A stretch of 64,000 bases of DNA from Arctopsyche grandis (lineage: Eukaryota; Arthropoda; Insecta; Trichoptera; Hydropsychidae), in assembly GCF_051622035.1 (NCBI RefSeq), contig NC_135358.1, positions 8,101,001-8,165,000 of the forward strand, given 5' to 3'. Position numbers and translations under genes: made by a program. Below the pieces are notes generated by a model. The model was not told the DNA's origin. It saw nothing but the letters and a program-made list of their open reading frames with translations, and searched no databases. Numbering within the stretch: position 1 is the first letter of the stretch; every line of letters starts with the position of its first letter. Shown here piece after piece: positions 28,440-38,984 of the stretch.

Positions 28440-28539
28440 TTGGTGACCCCATCTTTGAACTACGCAGCCTTCATAGCAGTCAACAGCGCAGTCAACACGG
28501 CAGCCCACAGTGCAGCCTCCACAACAACCAACAGCCGCC

Positions 28540-28725
28540 ACGACAGCAGTCAACAGCGCAGTCCACATTGCAGCCCAGATCGCAGCCTACATAGCAGCCC
28601 ACAGCGCAGCCTACATAGCAGCCCACAGGGCAGCCTACATAGCAGCCCACATCGCAGCCTACATAGCAGCCCACATCGCAGCCTACATAGCAGCCCACAT
28701 CGCAGCCTACATAGCAACCGCAGAC
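28540..28725 (+). repeat. 24-bp minisatellite inside the LTR element
   Basis: Units alternating CAGCCTACATAG and CAGCCCACATCG repeat with a 24-bp period. The resulting Ala/Ser-rich or Cys/Gly-rich ORFs are products of the repeat. Confidence 0.85.
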
Positions 28726-29064
28726 TTCACGCAACCGCAGCCTTCAACGCAGTCTACAACGCAACCCTCAACGCAGACTTCAAACGCAGTCCGCTACATG
28801 TCCCCACAACTAGTGACCATGTCAAACAACTCCGCAGCTTTCGCCACAACAAAACGCAACCCGGAGACAACAACCAAATGGATCCACTACTGTTGATCCG
28901 CCAGCACCGCTCATCACACCTTCGATGATTCATCACCTCGATGAGCCCATGCAGGACGCCGCAGCCTGCACAACAGCACCGTCCAGACCGTCACAAACCT
29001 TCACTACCATTGTAACGACCGAAACAGTAACATGGTGTGAAAGTACATATGGACCAGCTACTCC

Positions 29065-30290
29065 ACACAAATCCCGCTGTCGAGACATCCAACTCCAGCA
29101 CAACCAACGAAGACCAGCACTCAACGCACTTCGTCAACCAACGTTCTTCACGCAAGACCCGCTGCCGAGACAACTAACTCCAGCACAACCAACGAAGACC
29201 AGCACTCAACGCACTTCGTCAACCAACGTTCTTCACGCAAGATCCGCTGTCGAGACAACTAACTCCAGCACAACCAACGAAGACCAGCACTCAACGCACT
29301 TCGTCAACCAACGTTCTTCACGCAAGATCCGCTGTCGAGACAACTAACTCCAGCACAACCAACGAAGACCAGCACTCAATGCACTTCGTCAACCAACGTT
29401 CTTCACGCAAGATCCGCTGTCGAGACAACTAACTCCAGCACAACCAACGAAGACCAGCACTCAACGCACTTCGTCAACCAACGTTCTTCACGCAAGATCC
29501 GCTGTCGAGACAACTAACTCCAGCACAACCAACGAAGACCAGCACTCAACGCACTTCGTCAACCAACGTTCTTCACGCAAGATCCGCTGTCGAGACAACT
29601 AACTCCAGCACAACCAACGAAGACCAGCACTCAACGCACTTCGTCAACCAACGTTCTTCACGCAAGATCCGCTGTCGAGACAACTAACTCCAGCACAACC
29701 AACGAAGACCAGCACTCAACGCACTTCGTCAACCAACGTTCTTCACGCAAGATCCGCTGTCGAGACAACTAACTCCAGCACAACCAACGAAGACCAGCAC
29801 TCAACGCACTTCGTCAACCAACGTTCTTCACGCAAGATCCGCTGTCGAGACAACTAACTCCAGCACAACCAACGAAGACCAGCACTCAACGCACTTCGTC
29901 AACCAACGTTCTTCACGCAAGACCCGCTGCCGAGACAACTAACTCCAGCACAACCAACGAAGACCAGCACTCAACGCACTTCGTCAACCAACGTTCTTCA
30001 CGCAAGATCCGCTGTCGAGACAACTAACTCCAGCACAACCAACGAAGACCAGCACTCAACGCACTTCGTCAACCAACGTTCTTCACGCAAGATCCGCTGT
30101 AGAGACAACTAACTCCAGCACAACCAACGAAGACCAGCACTCAACGCACTTCGTCAACCAACGTTCTTCACGCAAGACCCGCTGCCGAGACAACTAACTC
30201 CAGCACAACCAACGAAGACCAGCACTCAACGCACTTCGTCAACCAACGTTCTTCACGCAAGACCCGCTGCCGAGACAACTAACTCCAGCA
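29065..30290 (+). repeat. 85-bp tandem array inside the LTR element, about 14 units
   Basis: The unit CAACTAACTCCAGCACAACC and on recurs every 85 bp (for example 29171 and 29256). Units are almost identical, differing mainly at GATCCGCTGTC versus GACCCGCTGCC. There are no unique spacers. Confidence 0.92.
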
Positions 30291-30571
30291 CAACCAGCAA
30301 AACAGTCACGCGAATGACTCCACGCAGAACACAGCAGCCTGCACAACAGCACCATCCAAGCCATCACAAACCTTCACTACCAACGCAGCTCGCCCAAAAT
30401 AAGCAACCTGGTAGAGAACAAGACTTGGACCGGCATGCAACACAAGACCCGCTGTTGAGACAACTTTCTCCAGCACAACCGGACAAACAACGACGCCATC
30501 GAGTCAATAGACTCCAACACATCAAGATTCCCACAAAATCACACACATCGCTAACACTCACCGGAGAGCCA

Positions 30572-31461
30572 TGTAGGAATCTCGTCGTCGTCATCGTCAT
30601 CGAAACCTTCGAGAATATTCCGCAACAACAAAATACATCGAGCGGAACAGCATCAAGCATTCCAGAAAATACTACGCCTCGACAAAAGTGCATTCCTCTT
30701 GTACGCATCAACAAACTAAATGCTCGTACGACCACTTCCATCAAGCATTCCAGAAACACTATAAAAGGAGGTACAACCCAAACCACGCCAGTCGACCCAG
30801 AGCAGCAACAGTCGACCCACAACAGCAAGCGTCGACACACAGCACCAGACCAGTCGACCCACAACAGCAAGCGTCGACACACAGCACCAGACCAGTCGAC
30901 CCACAGCAGCAAGCGTCGACACACAGCACCAGACCAGTCGACCCACAGCAGCAAGCGTCGACACACAGCAACAGACCAGTCGACCCACAGCAGCAAGCGT
31001 CGACACACAGCAGCAGACCAGTCAACATACAGCTCCTGACCAGCCACCACTACACTACGCGGACTTGGAAGATCAACCAGCCGGACGAGCCAGCAACACA
31101 CTGCCGTATCCAGAGACCTTCCGTACATAGCTGAATGCTGAGCCAGCGACACTCTACCATATCCAGAGACCGCTGAACGACATACTTTTGCCCACAAATA
31201 CCATACCTTTGTACAACCATAGGCAAACAATAAAACTTTATAAAACTAGCACAACAGTGTTTCGTTAGGCCGGGATACGGTCAACACACATGTAACCCGC
31301 CTACATTGGTACTAATCCGACGTGATCTACGCAACCTTCTGATCATCCAACAGCGCTGTCAACACATCGCTACCCCGCCTACATTGGTGACCCCATCTTT
31401 GAACCACACAACAGTGTTTCGTTAGGCCGGGATACGGTCAACACATCGTACCCCGCCTACA
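30572..31461 (+). repeat. Right LTR
   Basis: It matches the left LTR in order and ends CCTACA, followed by the ACAC duplication. It differs mainly in having one fewer internal repeat segment. Confidence 0.85.
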
Positions 31462-31465
31462 ACAC

Positions 31466-32217
31466 CATCGCGTCCTGTACAAACACGTTAAGTCAACCTT
31501 GGCCGAAATACCTTCGTTCAAACTGAGGCAAATTGTACCGGCTCTGCGACATGGTCGAGTTTCGGTCACGCAGCCATTAACTGAAGCGTAAATTACAAAA
31601 ATTCTCCGTAATATCTCAAGGTTTTTGTTTTTTAATTCAAGTGTGGACAGTAACTATAGCAAGCTTGTCCTATGATCATCATTATTTATCGGAAAAAAAT
31701 ACTGGTTACATCTGTAAAACTTTTTTAAAAATTTTAAATCTTAGTGGCTAAAGTCATTTGCATAGTCATTGATTGTTTCCTCTATCTAACAATTGATTGT
31801 TAAAATTTGTAATCTCTTGATTTCGGGTAAGTACATACATAGCAACGAATACCGCTGTGATGAAACACCGCATCCTGCTCTCATACACGTATCTTTTTAT
31901 GCTCGAAGTTTTTGTCAAGAGCGGGAATGAAGCTCAAATTAAGTTGATACTAAGACCAAATTTTGAGCATGTCATTAAGCCGACAATGACATATGTCAAA
32001 AACTGGTCACTCCCATTTGTTGCTTTCGAAAGCGTGATGTTACATTTTAATAGGTGCCATTAAACAATGCATAATGGTACTTAGACAGTGTCCAGTGGAA
32101 TATTTTAACTGTGTCTCGCAAAATTATCGATTTCCTTATACTTATTAAACCTTTTCGTTGAATGTAGCGAAACTGCGTTATTAAAAGGATATTAATTAAA
32201 ATATATACCTAACCAAA
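31466..32217. other. Intergenic region upstream of the TMEM62-like gene
   Basis: There is no recognisable coding sequence. A 68-codon ORF at 31857-32063 is unlike anything I know. The promoter and 5' UTR of the downstream gene should lie here. Confidence 0.4.
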
Positions 32218-34867
32218 ATGATTTTCTCCAAAATAACAATAACCATCGTGACAATTATTATCGCGGTGTCCATTATTTTTGCCAATTTGGCACATCAGTT
32301 AGACGTCGATGTAATTCCGAAACAAAGTGATGAAAAAACCGAGCTAGCGGACACATTTGAAGATAGTGTTCAAATCACGGATACATACGAGCACTTGATG
32401 TGGTTTTTACAGGTATTTTCGCCATTCTTTTGTTTTTAAACAATGCAATTCAATATTTACATTCCAAAGATAACCATATTGATTGAATATATGTATGTAT
32501 GTAATTGGATATATTTATATCATTATTATTCTCTTGTTTTTATATTTGAATATTTAGATTTCAGATATACATATAAGCATATTTCACGATCATTCTCGAG
32601 TGACGGAACTTAAAGATTTTTGCACTAGGACTATAGACGCTATAAAACCTAAAGTTGTACTAGCATCTGGCGATTTGACAGATGCCAAACACAAAAACAA
32701 CATGGGCTCTGCCCAACATGAAGAAGAATGGATCGTTTATAATGATGTTTTAAAAAAATGTGATATAAAAAATAAGACAATTTGGTTTGATATACGAGGG
32801 AATCATGGTTATAATATTTTTCTTTGCGAAATAATCTATCATATTAACCATTGTTTATATACAATGTGAATCATTTAAATTTCAGATAATTTTAATGTAC
32901 CAAATTGGAATTCTAGTCAGAACTATTTTAAGCAATATTCTATGCAAGGTTCTCACAATCAACGTTCCTACATGAAAGTCATACAACAAGGCAAAGACAA
33001 ATTCGCATTTATCGCTGTGGATGCTTGTTTAGAGCCTGGTCCACGTAGACCTTTCAATTTTATGGGAATGCTGTCTAGCATTGAAATAAAGCGTATTCAA
33101 AACTTTGTAAAAAAGGCCAACGAGTTGAAAGTGAACCACATCATTTGGTAATTATAATAATATATAGTTTAACTGTGTCATGTTTAAAAAATAGTGCCCA
33201 TTCACAAATAAATTGTTTGCAGGTTTGGACATTATCCTTCTTCTTGTGTTTTTTCTCTTGATGATCATTCGTTGAGAGACGTAATAGGAAGCGCTAAGTC
33301 TTCTAAGGTTTACCTTTGCGGACATCTACATCAGTTGGGTGGTCTAGTCACTGAAATGTATACCATTCAACGTCAAGGATATCTAGAGCTAGAACTGGGC
33401 GATTGGAAGGACAATAGGATGTTAGTTTTTATTCGCATCATAGATAAGCATACATATTTGTTGGTCAAAGATACATAAATGCATACATAAATTTTATCAA
33501 TATTTGTTTATAGGTTTCGATTACTCGCAATAGATCATGGGCTATTTTCTTTCATTGATAATGCACATGGCAATTGGCCTCTTACTTTAATCACCAATCC
33601 TAAACATAACATGTTTCTGATGCCATCAAGAGAATCTTTGTCAGGATCAAGAAACTCGACTCACATTAGATTAATAACTTTTTCGATATCTCCCATTGAT
33701 ACTGTTCATGTCAAAATTAACGAAGGACAGTGGATTGTTTGCAAACATATTAAAGGTCCACTTTACGCACATCCTTGGAATCCTTCCGAGTACTTTTCAG
33801 GAATACACATAATATATGCAAAGGTGCGTGATGTACAAGGTAGAGAAAGTGTTGTTCAACAACCATTCTCGTTCGATGGATCAAAGACTAATTTCAAGAT
33901 TCTACCAAAGACTATTTTAATGCTAAATGCTACTACCATTGTGAGAATATTGTTTTATCATGACCATATACGCATTATTTATTGTAAATTATCTGATCTA
34001 TTTTATTTTTATTTTAGTTTCAAAGTATGTTTGGAACAATGATTTTGATCTCCATTCTTCCTCTACTTATTTTACGACACGTGCATCATAAAATTTTGTT
34101 GGGAAAATCTCCAAAAGTAAATTTGAAAAGAAATTTTTTCTATAAATGGCTACGGAAATTATGGCTAGTATCCAATATCGATAGTATATTTTATCCATTG
34201 ATAATATACGAAGTTTATTTGATCATCGGTCCCTGGTTTGTCGGAGAGGTATTAGAAGGACATATAGGAGCTATCTTTTCCTGGGGTATTATTGTTAATG
34301 GTGAATTTATACCAGGACTGTTTACATACGTATATGGCTTTATCCAATTGTTTTTATGTCAGATACCATTAACATTAGTGCTGGCAAATTGTGCAGATGA
34401 GAGGTATTTATTATTTCAAGTACTCTAATTATATTTTGTATATAAAGTTATATCAGTTTTAACCAATTCAATGTTTATTGCAGATTTTGTGAACATCACA
34501 TGAATAAAATATCCCGTTCCTCTCTATGTTTCAAAATGCTAAAACAAATCCCATTCATATTGATAATAACCGTACAAATGGTGCTGGCGTACTTTTTTTG
34601 GTTAGCTTATGGCTACATGGCGCTTTTTATTGGACCTCTAAGAAGCTGGTCTATAATTTTGAATATTTATTTATGGCACAAAGCTATGACTCTATCACCA
34701 GAATCAACACGGTATGCGCATTAACACATTATTAATTTTTATTACATGTACCTGCTTAAAATTTATGAGTTTGAACTTTTTTTTTCAGAGAAATGACTTT
34801 AGTATGGATATCGCCGAATTTGAATATAGCACAGTCTTCGCACGATAACTACTATCAAAAATCATGA
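32218..34867 (+). CDS. TMEM62-like membrane metallophosphoesterase
   Basis: This is a predicted membrane protein with a calcineurin-like phosphoesterase domain; the substrate is unknown. Eight exons join in frame: 32218-32412, 32558-32807, 32886-33147, 33223-33420, 33514-33940, 34018-34403, 34484-34711 and 34789-34867, giving 674 aa. A signal anchor covers residues about 5-27. The phosphoesterase motifs are complete: SDIH (67-70), GD (103-104), GNHD (146-149), GHYP (238-241) and GHLH (269-272). The C-terminal third has several hydrophobic segments, as in human TMEM62. An AATAAA lies about 100 bp after the stop (34968). Orthology is judged from domain order and motifs such as VVLASGDLTDAK. Confidence 0.93.
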
Positions 34868-35876
34868 CTGGCTTCAAACACATTCCACCTTAAATAGATA
34901 TGTACAGCATTTATATAGGATTTTTATTTTTACACTAGAACTCATGAATGTTTATCAAGTTTGTTTAAATAAAAATCATCAGGCCAGTTGTGTGTGATTT
35001 CTAGATATTAGCAAAATTACGCATAAGGTGCACAAGACTTAAAAATTTTGATTTTATTTTGTAAAATTATAGCAATAGTGTGTGTTAGATAAATTTCTTT
35101 TATGTAGATGTCTAATATATATTTTTTGCATATTCTTCTTTATTAGCTAAATAAAAAAAATGTATGTACATTTATATTGTTACATAAAAAATAATTTTAT
35201 CGCACTTATTAAATGTTAAGTAACATTTGATGTTAGCTGTAATCACATGATCTTATTATGTATATATTTTTGTATGAATTTCTTTTATTCATATCTCTAT
35301 AAGTGATTCATATTAAAATATACATTAAATGTATACTTTTTATCAGACTTATAGTTTAATGAAAGTGTTTGTAATCACTATAAAATTTTGTTACAGTATT
35401 ATACAAGATACTCTGGACAATAAATACAGTTTTAATTTATTTTATATAATCATGCATAGACTATATAATATATTTTTTTTATTCTAATGACTGAAATTAC
35501 ATTACTAACTCTGAAACTTGTACTTTTGTAATTCTTATTCAAATATCTATACATTTTAGTGAAAATAAAAGTAGCGTTTTGTCATTGAAAATTTTGTATT
35601 ATTTTTAAACATTAAATGGGAACCTTTTTTAATCGATATTGCAAAAATTAAAAAAAAAACAATTAAACCAAGTATAAATCCCAATAAAATAGTTATATAT
35701 TTTGCGAACCTTTGATAAGACAGAGTTACAATCGTTAGTCTACCTAGGTTGTTGAACACTTGGATTTTAATGTTAAAAATAAGATCCTTGTGATATATCT
35801 GAGTCATCTTTTGTATTCTTGTGGGGACCTTATGACGGTTCAGCGATTATTGCTTACAAAGCGCTCGCCCAAAAGT
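34868..35876. other. AT-rich intergenic sequence and 3' UTR of the TMEM62-like gene
   Basis: No gene is visible. The 83-codon ORF at 35556-35807 (minus) is hydrophobic, low-complexity and not recognised. Confidence 0.4.
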
Positions 35877-36021
35877 CACTGAAATCTCTATAACGGAACA
35901 TATGGCAGCCGAAAAGTCCATCATACTAACGATAACTATCATACTAACGAGAACTCGAGTGCCGAATATCCCATATTCGCGATTTTCATGGCGATCGCAA
36001 TGTGCGTAATAATCCAATTAC
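35877..36021 (+). mobile_element. Short MITE, family M, copy 4
   Basis: It starts CACTGAAATCTCTATAACGG, passes GCAGCCGAAAAGTCC and ACGAGAACTCGAGTGCC, and ends GTAATAATCCAATTACC. It is closest to the copy at 8376-8520, sharing even the flanking GCGCTCGCCCAAAAGT. Confidence 0.7.
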
Positions 36022-36179
36022 CCCCTACGATATGGTCGAACCTGGGTTGCCATACTGCGAGTTGACACCGATTTAAAAATGTTGGTAGACCACTTTACTT
36101 CTTTCACGCCCGTCATATTAAGTCGTCGTGTTTACAAAAACACCGTCGTTTCACTTTTACCACCCCCCATACTCGTTTG

Positions 36180-37597
36180 TGTGTTGATCAGTGTCTCGCC
36201 CTATGGAAATACGTTTGTGTTTGGAAGAAATTTATTTATTGTTCAGTATACAAGTATGTACTATTTTATGTACGGCGAAGATGCTAGTTGCTCGACTGCG
36301 GAAAAGTGGGCTGAATGAACTCCAGAGGCTCACTGGCTTCTGGGGTTGGCGTGCTGGTTTATATACTTCAGTTCGATATGAGGCGATGCTAATGTCAATG
36401 TCTGGAGGTTGCGCAATGCAGATGTGCGATGAGATCAATGCTAGGGATCGTTCGCTGTGCAGCTGCGTGATGTTATTGTCCAGATCGCTTGACGCATGTC
36501 TAGAGGTGATTTGCTGTGCGAGTTGCGGGGTCGTGTGTCTAGCGGTCACTCGTCTGGGTATGCAGTTGGTATAATGTATCCCTATACTCTCGGTGGGACT
36601 TCTGTTCACTATTAATTGAAAGCATAGTAATTTATCATACATTTGAGGTTGTAACGACCGCCTCAAAATATTGAAATGAGCATTGCTGTAACGTTCACTT
36701 GTACGTTTGAATGTCTCACGTTGGGTGCTAATGTAACGCCACTGGTGGAAAACGCCACACGTGTTTCCGTTATGTCGGGTGACTTGACCGGAAACCCCCC
36801 AGGTGGTGGAGACGATATAGAAAATCTAGACTGACCTAGAAGATGACGTGTCACATAGATTAAGTGGTTGGGTCTACCTGGTTCGGTAATTTATGACTGG
36901 AGAGGAGCTGGAGACCAGGTCACGACTCACGAGAGGCACTCTCGTCGACGCTGGGCTGTGGTGAGGTCCCTTCCTCTCTGGAAGAGACAGCTTCTGACTA
37001 TTACGCTATAGGGCGGGTTAAAGGTTTCGACCGTTTCCCGGCCTATGGAAACCCAGTTGAGTTTGGAAGAGGATCGTTTATTTTTGTTCTGTGGCGGCTC
37101 GCTTATACGACATGGTCGAGTTTGGTTGCCTTCCTGCGAGTGGGGACCAACCCGGCTGGGTTCGGAGAGCTACTACTCACTCTGTCTTCAGCTGTCATAT
37201 AATAAACACGTGCATTAACATGCCAGTCGTCTCATTCGTTCATCACCAATACTGGTGACCCCCGACATCGAGCCACGCAGCCTCGATCAATTTCAACATG
37301 CCGCTCATCCCATGCCGCTCATCCCTGCCTCGCCGAGTCAGGCGGGAGAAGCTACCCGCCGCGCCCCCATCGCCATCAACACGCGTCGCGGCCCGCGGGT
37401 GACAATAAACGAGCAGACACGGCTACCTACCTACCTACCTACCTACCGACGTCCAGCCACAACGTCGACGACAGGTGCTTTTAAAAAATGGGGGAGCGAA
37501 TGAGACGACGATCTTGACAGCTGGATGTGGAGTCATGCGCGATCCACTACACATAGAACGGTCATCCAGCACCACAAGACATACACCACCTCAGCAC

Positions 37598-37632
<35 letters not shown>

Positions 37633-38300
37633 AGGCCCCGTCCGTCCCCACGAGCGTCGTCACGCCGAGACGGGCGGTAGCGCTACAACACCTCCACGAG
37701 CCACAACGACTCACAGTCCAGCTCGGAGTATCATCAACCACATCGATGCCCCTGCCGCCCCCGCCGCCCCACCAACCGACATCAGCCTCGGAAGAGCGGC
37801 GCCGCCGCAGCATCGCATCGCGCGACCATCGGACCACCCACCGTCCTGCTCGCGACGTCACCGCCCTCGAATCTACCGACCATTCAGGGCGGTACACCTA
37901 TGTACACAGCGGATGACCCACGTCAACATTTTTTTTTCTCCCCACGTAATAATTTTTTCTCTTTGTGTAACAATAATTTTTTTTCTTTTGTAAAATTTGT
38001 TTCTTTGTAATTTTGGTATCGCTGATGCTGGGGGGGGAGTGATGTGGCGGCTCGCTTATACGACATGGTCGAGTTTGGTTGCCTTCCTGCGAGTGGGGAC
38101 CAACCCGGCTGGGTTCGGAGAGCTACTACTCACTCTGTCTTCAGCTGTCATATAATAAACACGTGCATTAACATGCCAGTCGTCTCATTCGTTCATCCTC
38201 CATAGTTCAATCGCTATAACGGTTATTGTATGTACGAAGAGGCTGAACTTCGGAGAAGTGAGCTGGTTGAACTCCAGACTTTCCAGACATGTGTTGCGGT
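36180..38300. repeat. Pair of diverged direct repeats, possibly old LTR remnants
   Basis: The segment at about 36190-36350 (CTATGGAAATACG, then GTTTGGAAGAAAT, TATGTACG and TGAACTCCAGA) is related to 37060-37089 continued at 38209-38300 (CTATGGAAACCCA, GAGTTTGGAAGAGG, TATGTACGAAGAGG and TTGAACTCCAGAC). The second copy is split by the small LTR element at 37090-38204. The spacing and TGTAACG starts nearby (36651 and 36733) hint at an ancient LTR element. Boundaries are not clear. Confidence 0.4.
37090..38204 (+). mobile_element. TRIM-like small LTR retrotransposon
   Basis: Direct terminal repeats of about 160 bp (37090-37251 and 38043-38204) start TGTGGCGGCTCGC and are almost identical. GTTC flanks both sides (37086-37089 and 38205-38208). 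TGGTGACCCCCGAC just inside the left LTR fits a tRNA-Trp primer site, and a purine tract ending GGGGGGGAGTGA precedes the right LTR. The 0.8 kb interior has no gag or pol. AATAAA lies in each LTR. It appears structurally whole for a non-coding TRIM and is young. Confidence 0.82.
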
Positions 38301-38304
38301 TGCC

Positions 38305-38984
38305 TGGTGACATCACTGTTGGGTTTCGTTCGTTTTACGATCGAGTGATGAACTCTTTCTTCTGGAATGGTCGAAGGGGACGTTGCCCTAGAGTTATGCA
38401 TGTTTGTACAGGATCAATGATGAGATCACTGGTTTTGATTCGTAATAGGACAAGTTGTGCTAGATTCCTACACCGCTAATTAGCTGGCGTTGGAAAATAA
38501 ATGGCGGGAAGATCTGGGAGCGTCAAAGATACCACTAGTTTCGTGCGTATGCGGGAAGCTCTGCTCAACTCGGTGTGGTGTCTGTACAAATCCTGTTACA
38601 GAGCAGCCTGGTGTGTGTATTCGACTCTGTCCAAGGAGAGTCTGTTGTGTCTCGCGCCCAGAAACCGACTGGACCGGGGAGTGGGGGTCGTTGGACCATA
38701 CCAACTTGACTTTTTGTTGGTTAATATTTATATTATTTTAATTCGAGTGGCCAATGACTTTTGAATGGAAAACGATTGTAGTTTTTCCCTAGAATAGTGC
38801 AGAAAAATACCAAATATTGTATAAGTTAATTATTTAGAGTGAAAGTAGTTATAATTTTGAAAAATAAAAAATAAAAATGTGTGTAATGGCCGTAAATTGT
38901 AACGTTAAGGTGTGGTTTGTTTACTGTGCAAGTGTAACTGTCAGTGTGATCCTGGTGGGGAGGAGTTTGAGAGCAGGGGTAGAT
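38305..38984 (+). promoter_or_regulatory. 5' region of Costal-2
   Basis: The start codon of Costal-2 is chosen at 38985; upstream in-frame Met codons exist at 38877, giving a 36-residue extension that lacks kinesin similarity. GC content rises around 38940-39170. A promoter should lie here, but no specific element is convincing. Confidence 0.35.

Larger units (their letters stand above)
27478..31461 (+). mobile_element. Non-coding LTR retrotransposon (LARD-like, probably Ty3/gypsy lineage)
   Basis: Two long direct LTRs (27478-28439 and 30572-31461) begin TGTAGG and end CCTACA, and are flanked by ACAC (27474-27477 and 31462-31465). TTGGTGACCCC follows the left LTR; this matches a primer-binding site for tRNA-Trp, as used by CsRn1-like gypsy elements. 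The LTRs carry a TATAAAAGG box and an AATAAA signal. The 2.1 kb interior holds only short-period tandem repeats and no gag or pol, so it depended on another element for movement. The LTRs look nearly identical apart from the number of internal repeat units, so the insertion is young. Confidence 0.85.

Noticed and set aside
28440-28936. Ala/Ser/His-rich ORFs on both strands
   Set aside because: They are products of the 24-bp minisatellite inside the LTR element; no domain or start context supports a protein.
29065-30290. CRISPR-like regular repeat array
   Set aside because: The whole 85-bp unit repeats and there are no unique spacers. The genome is animal.
35556-35807. Hydrophobic 83-codon minus-strand ORF as a small membrane protein
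   Set aside because: It lies in AT-rich DNA downstream of the TMEM62-like gene, where Phe/Ile/Leu-rich ORFs arise easily. There is no conserved feature.
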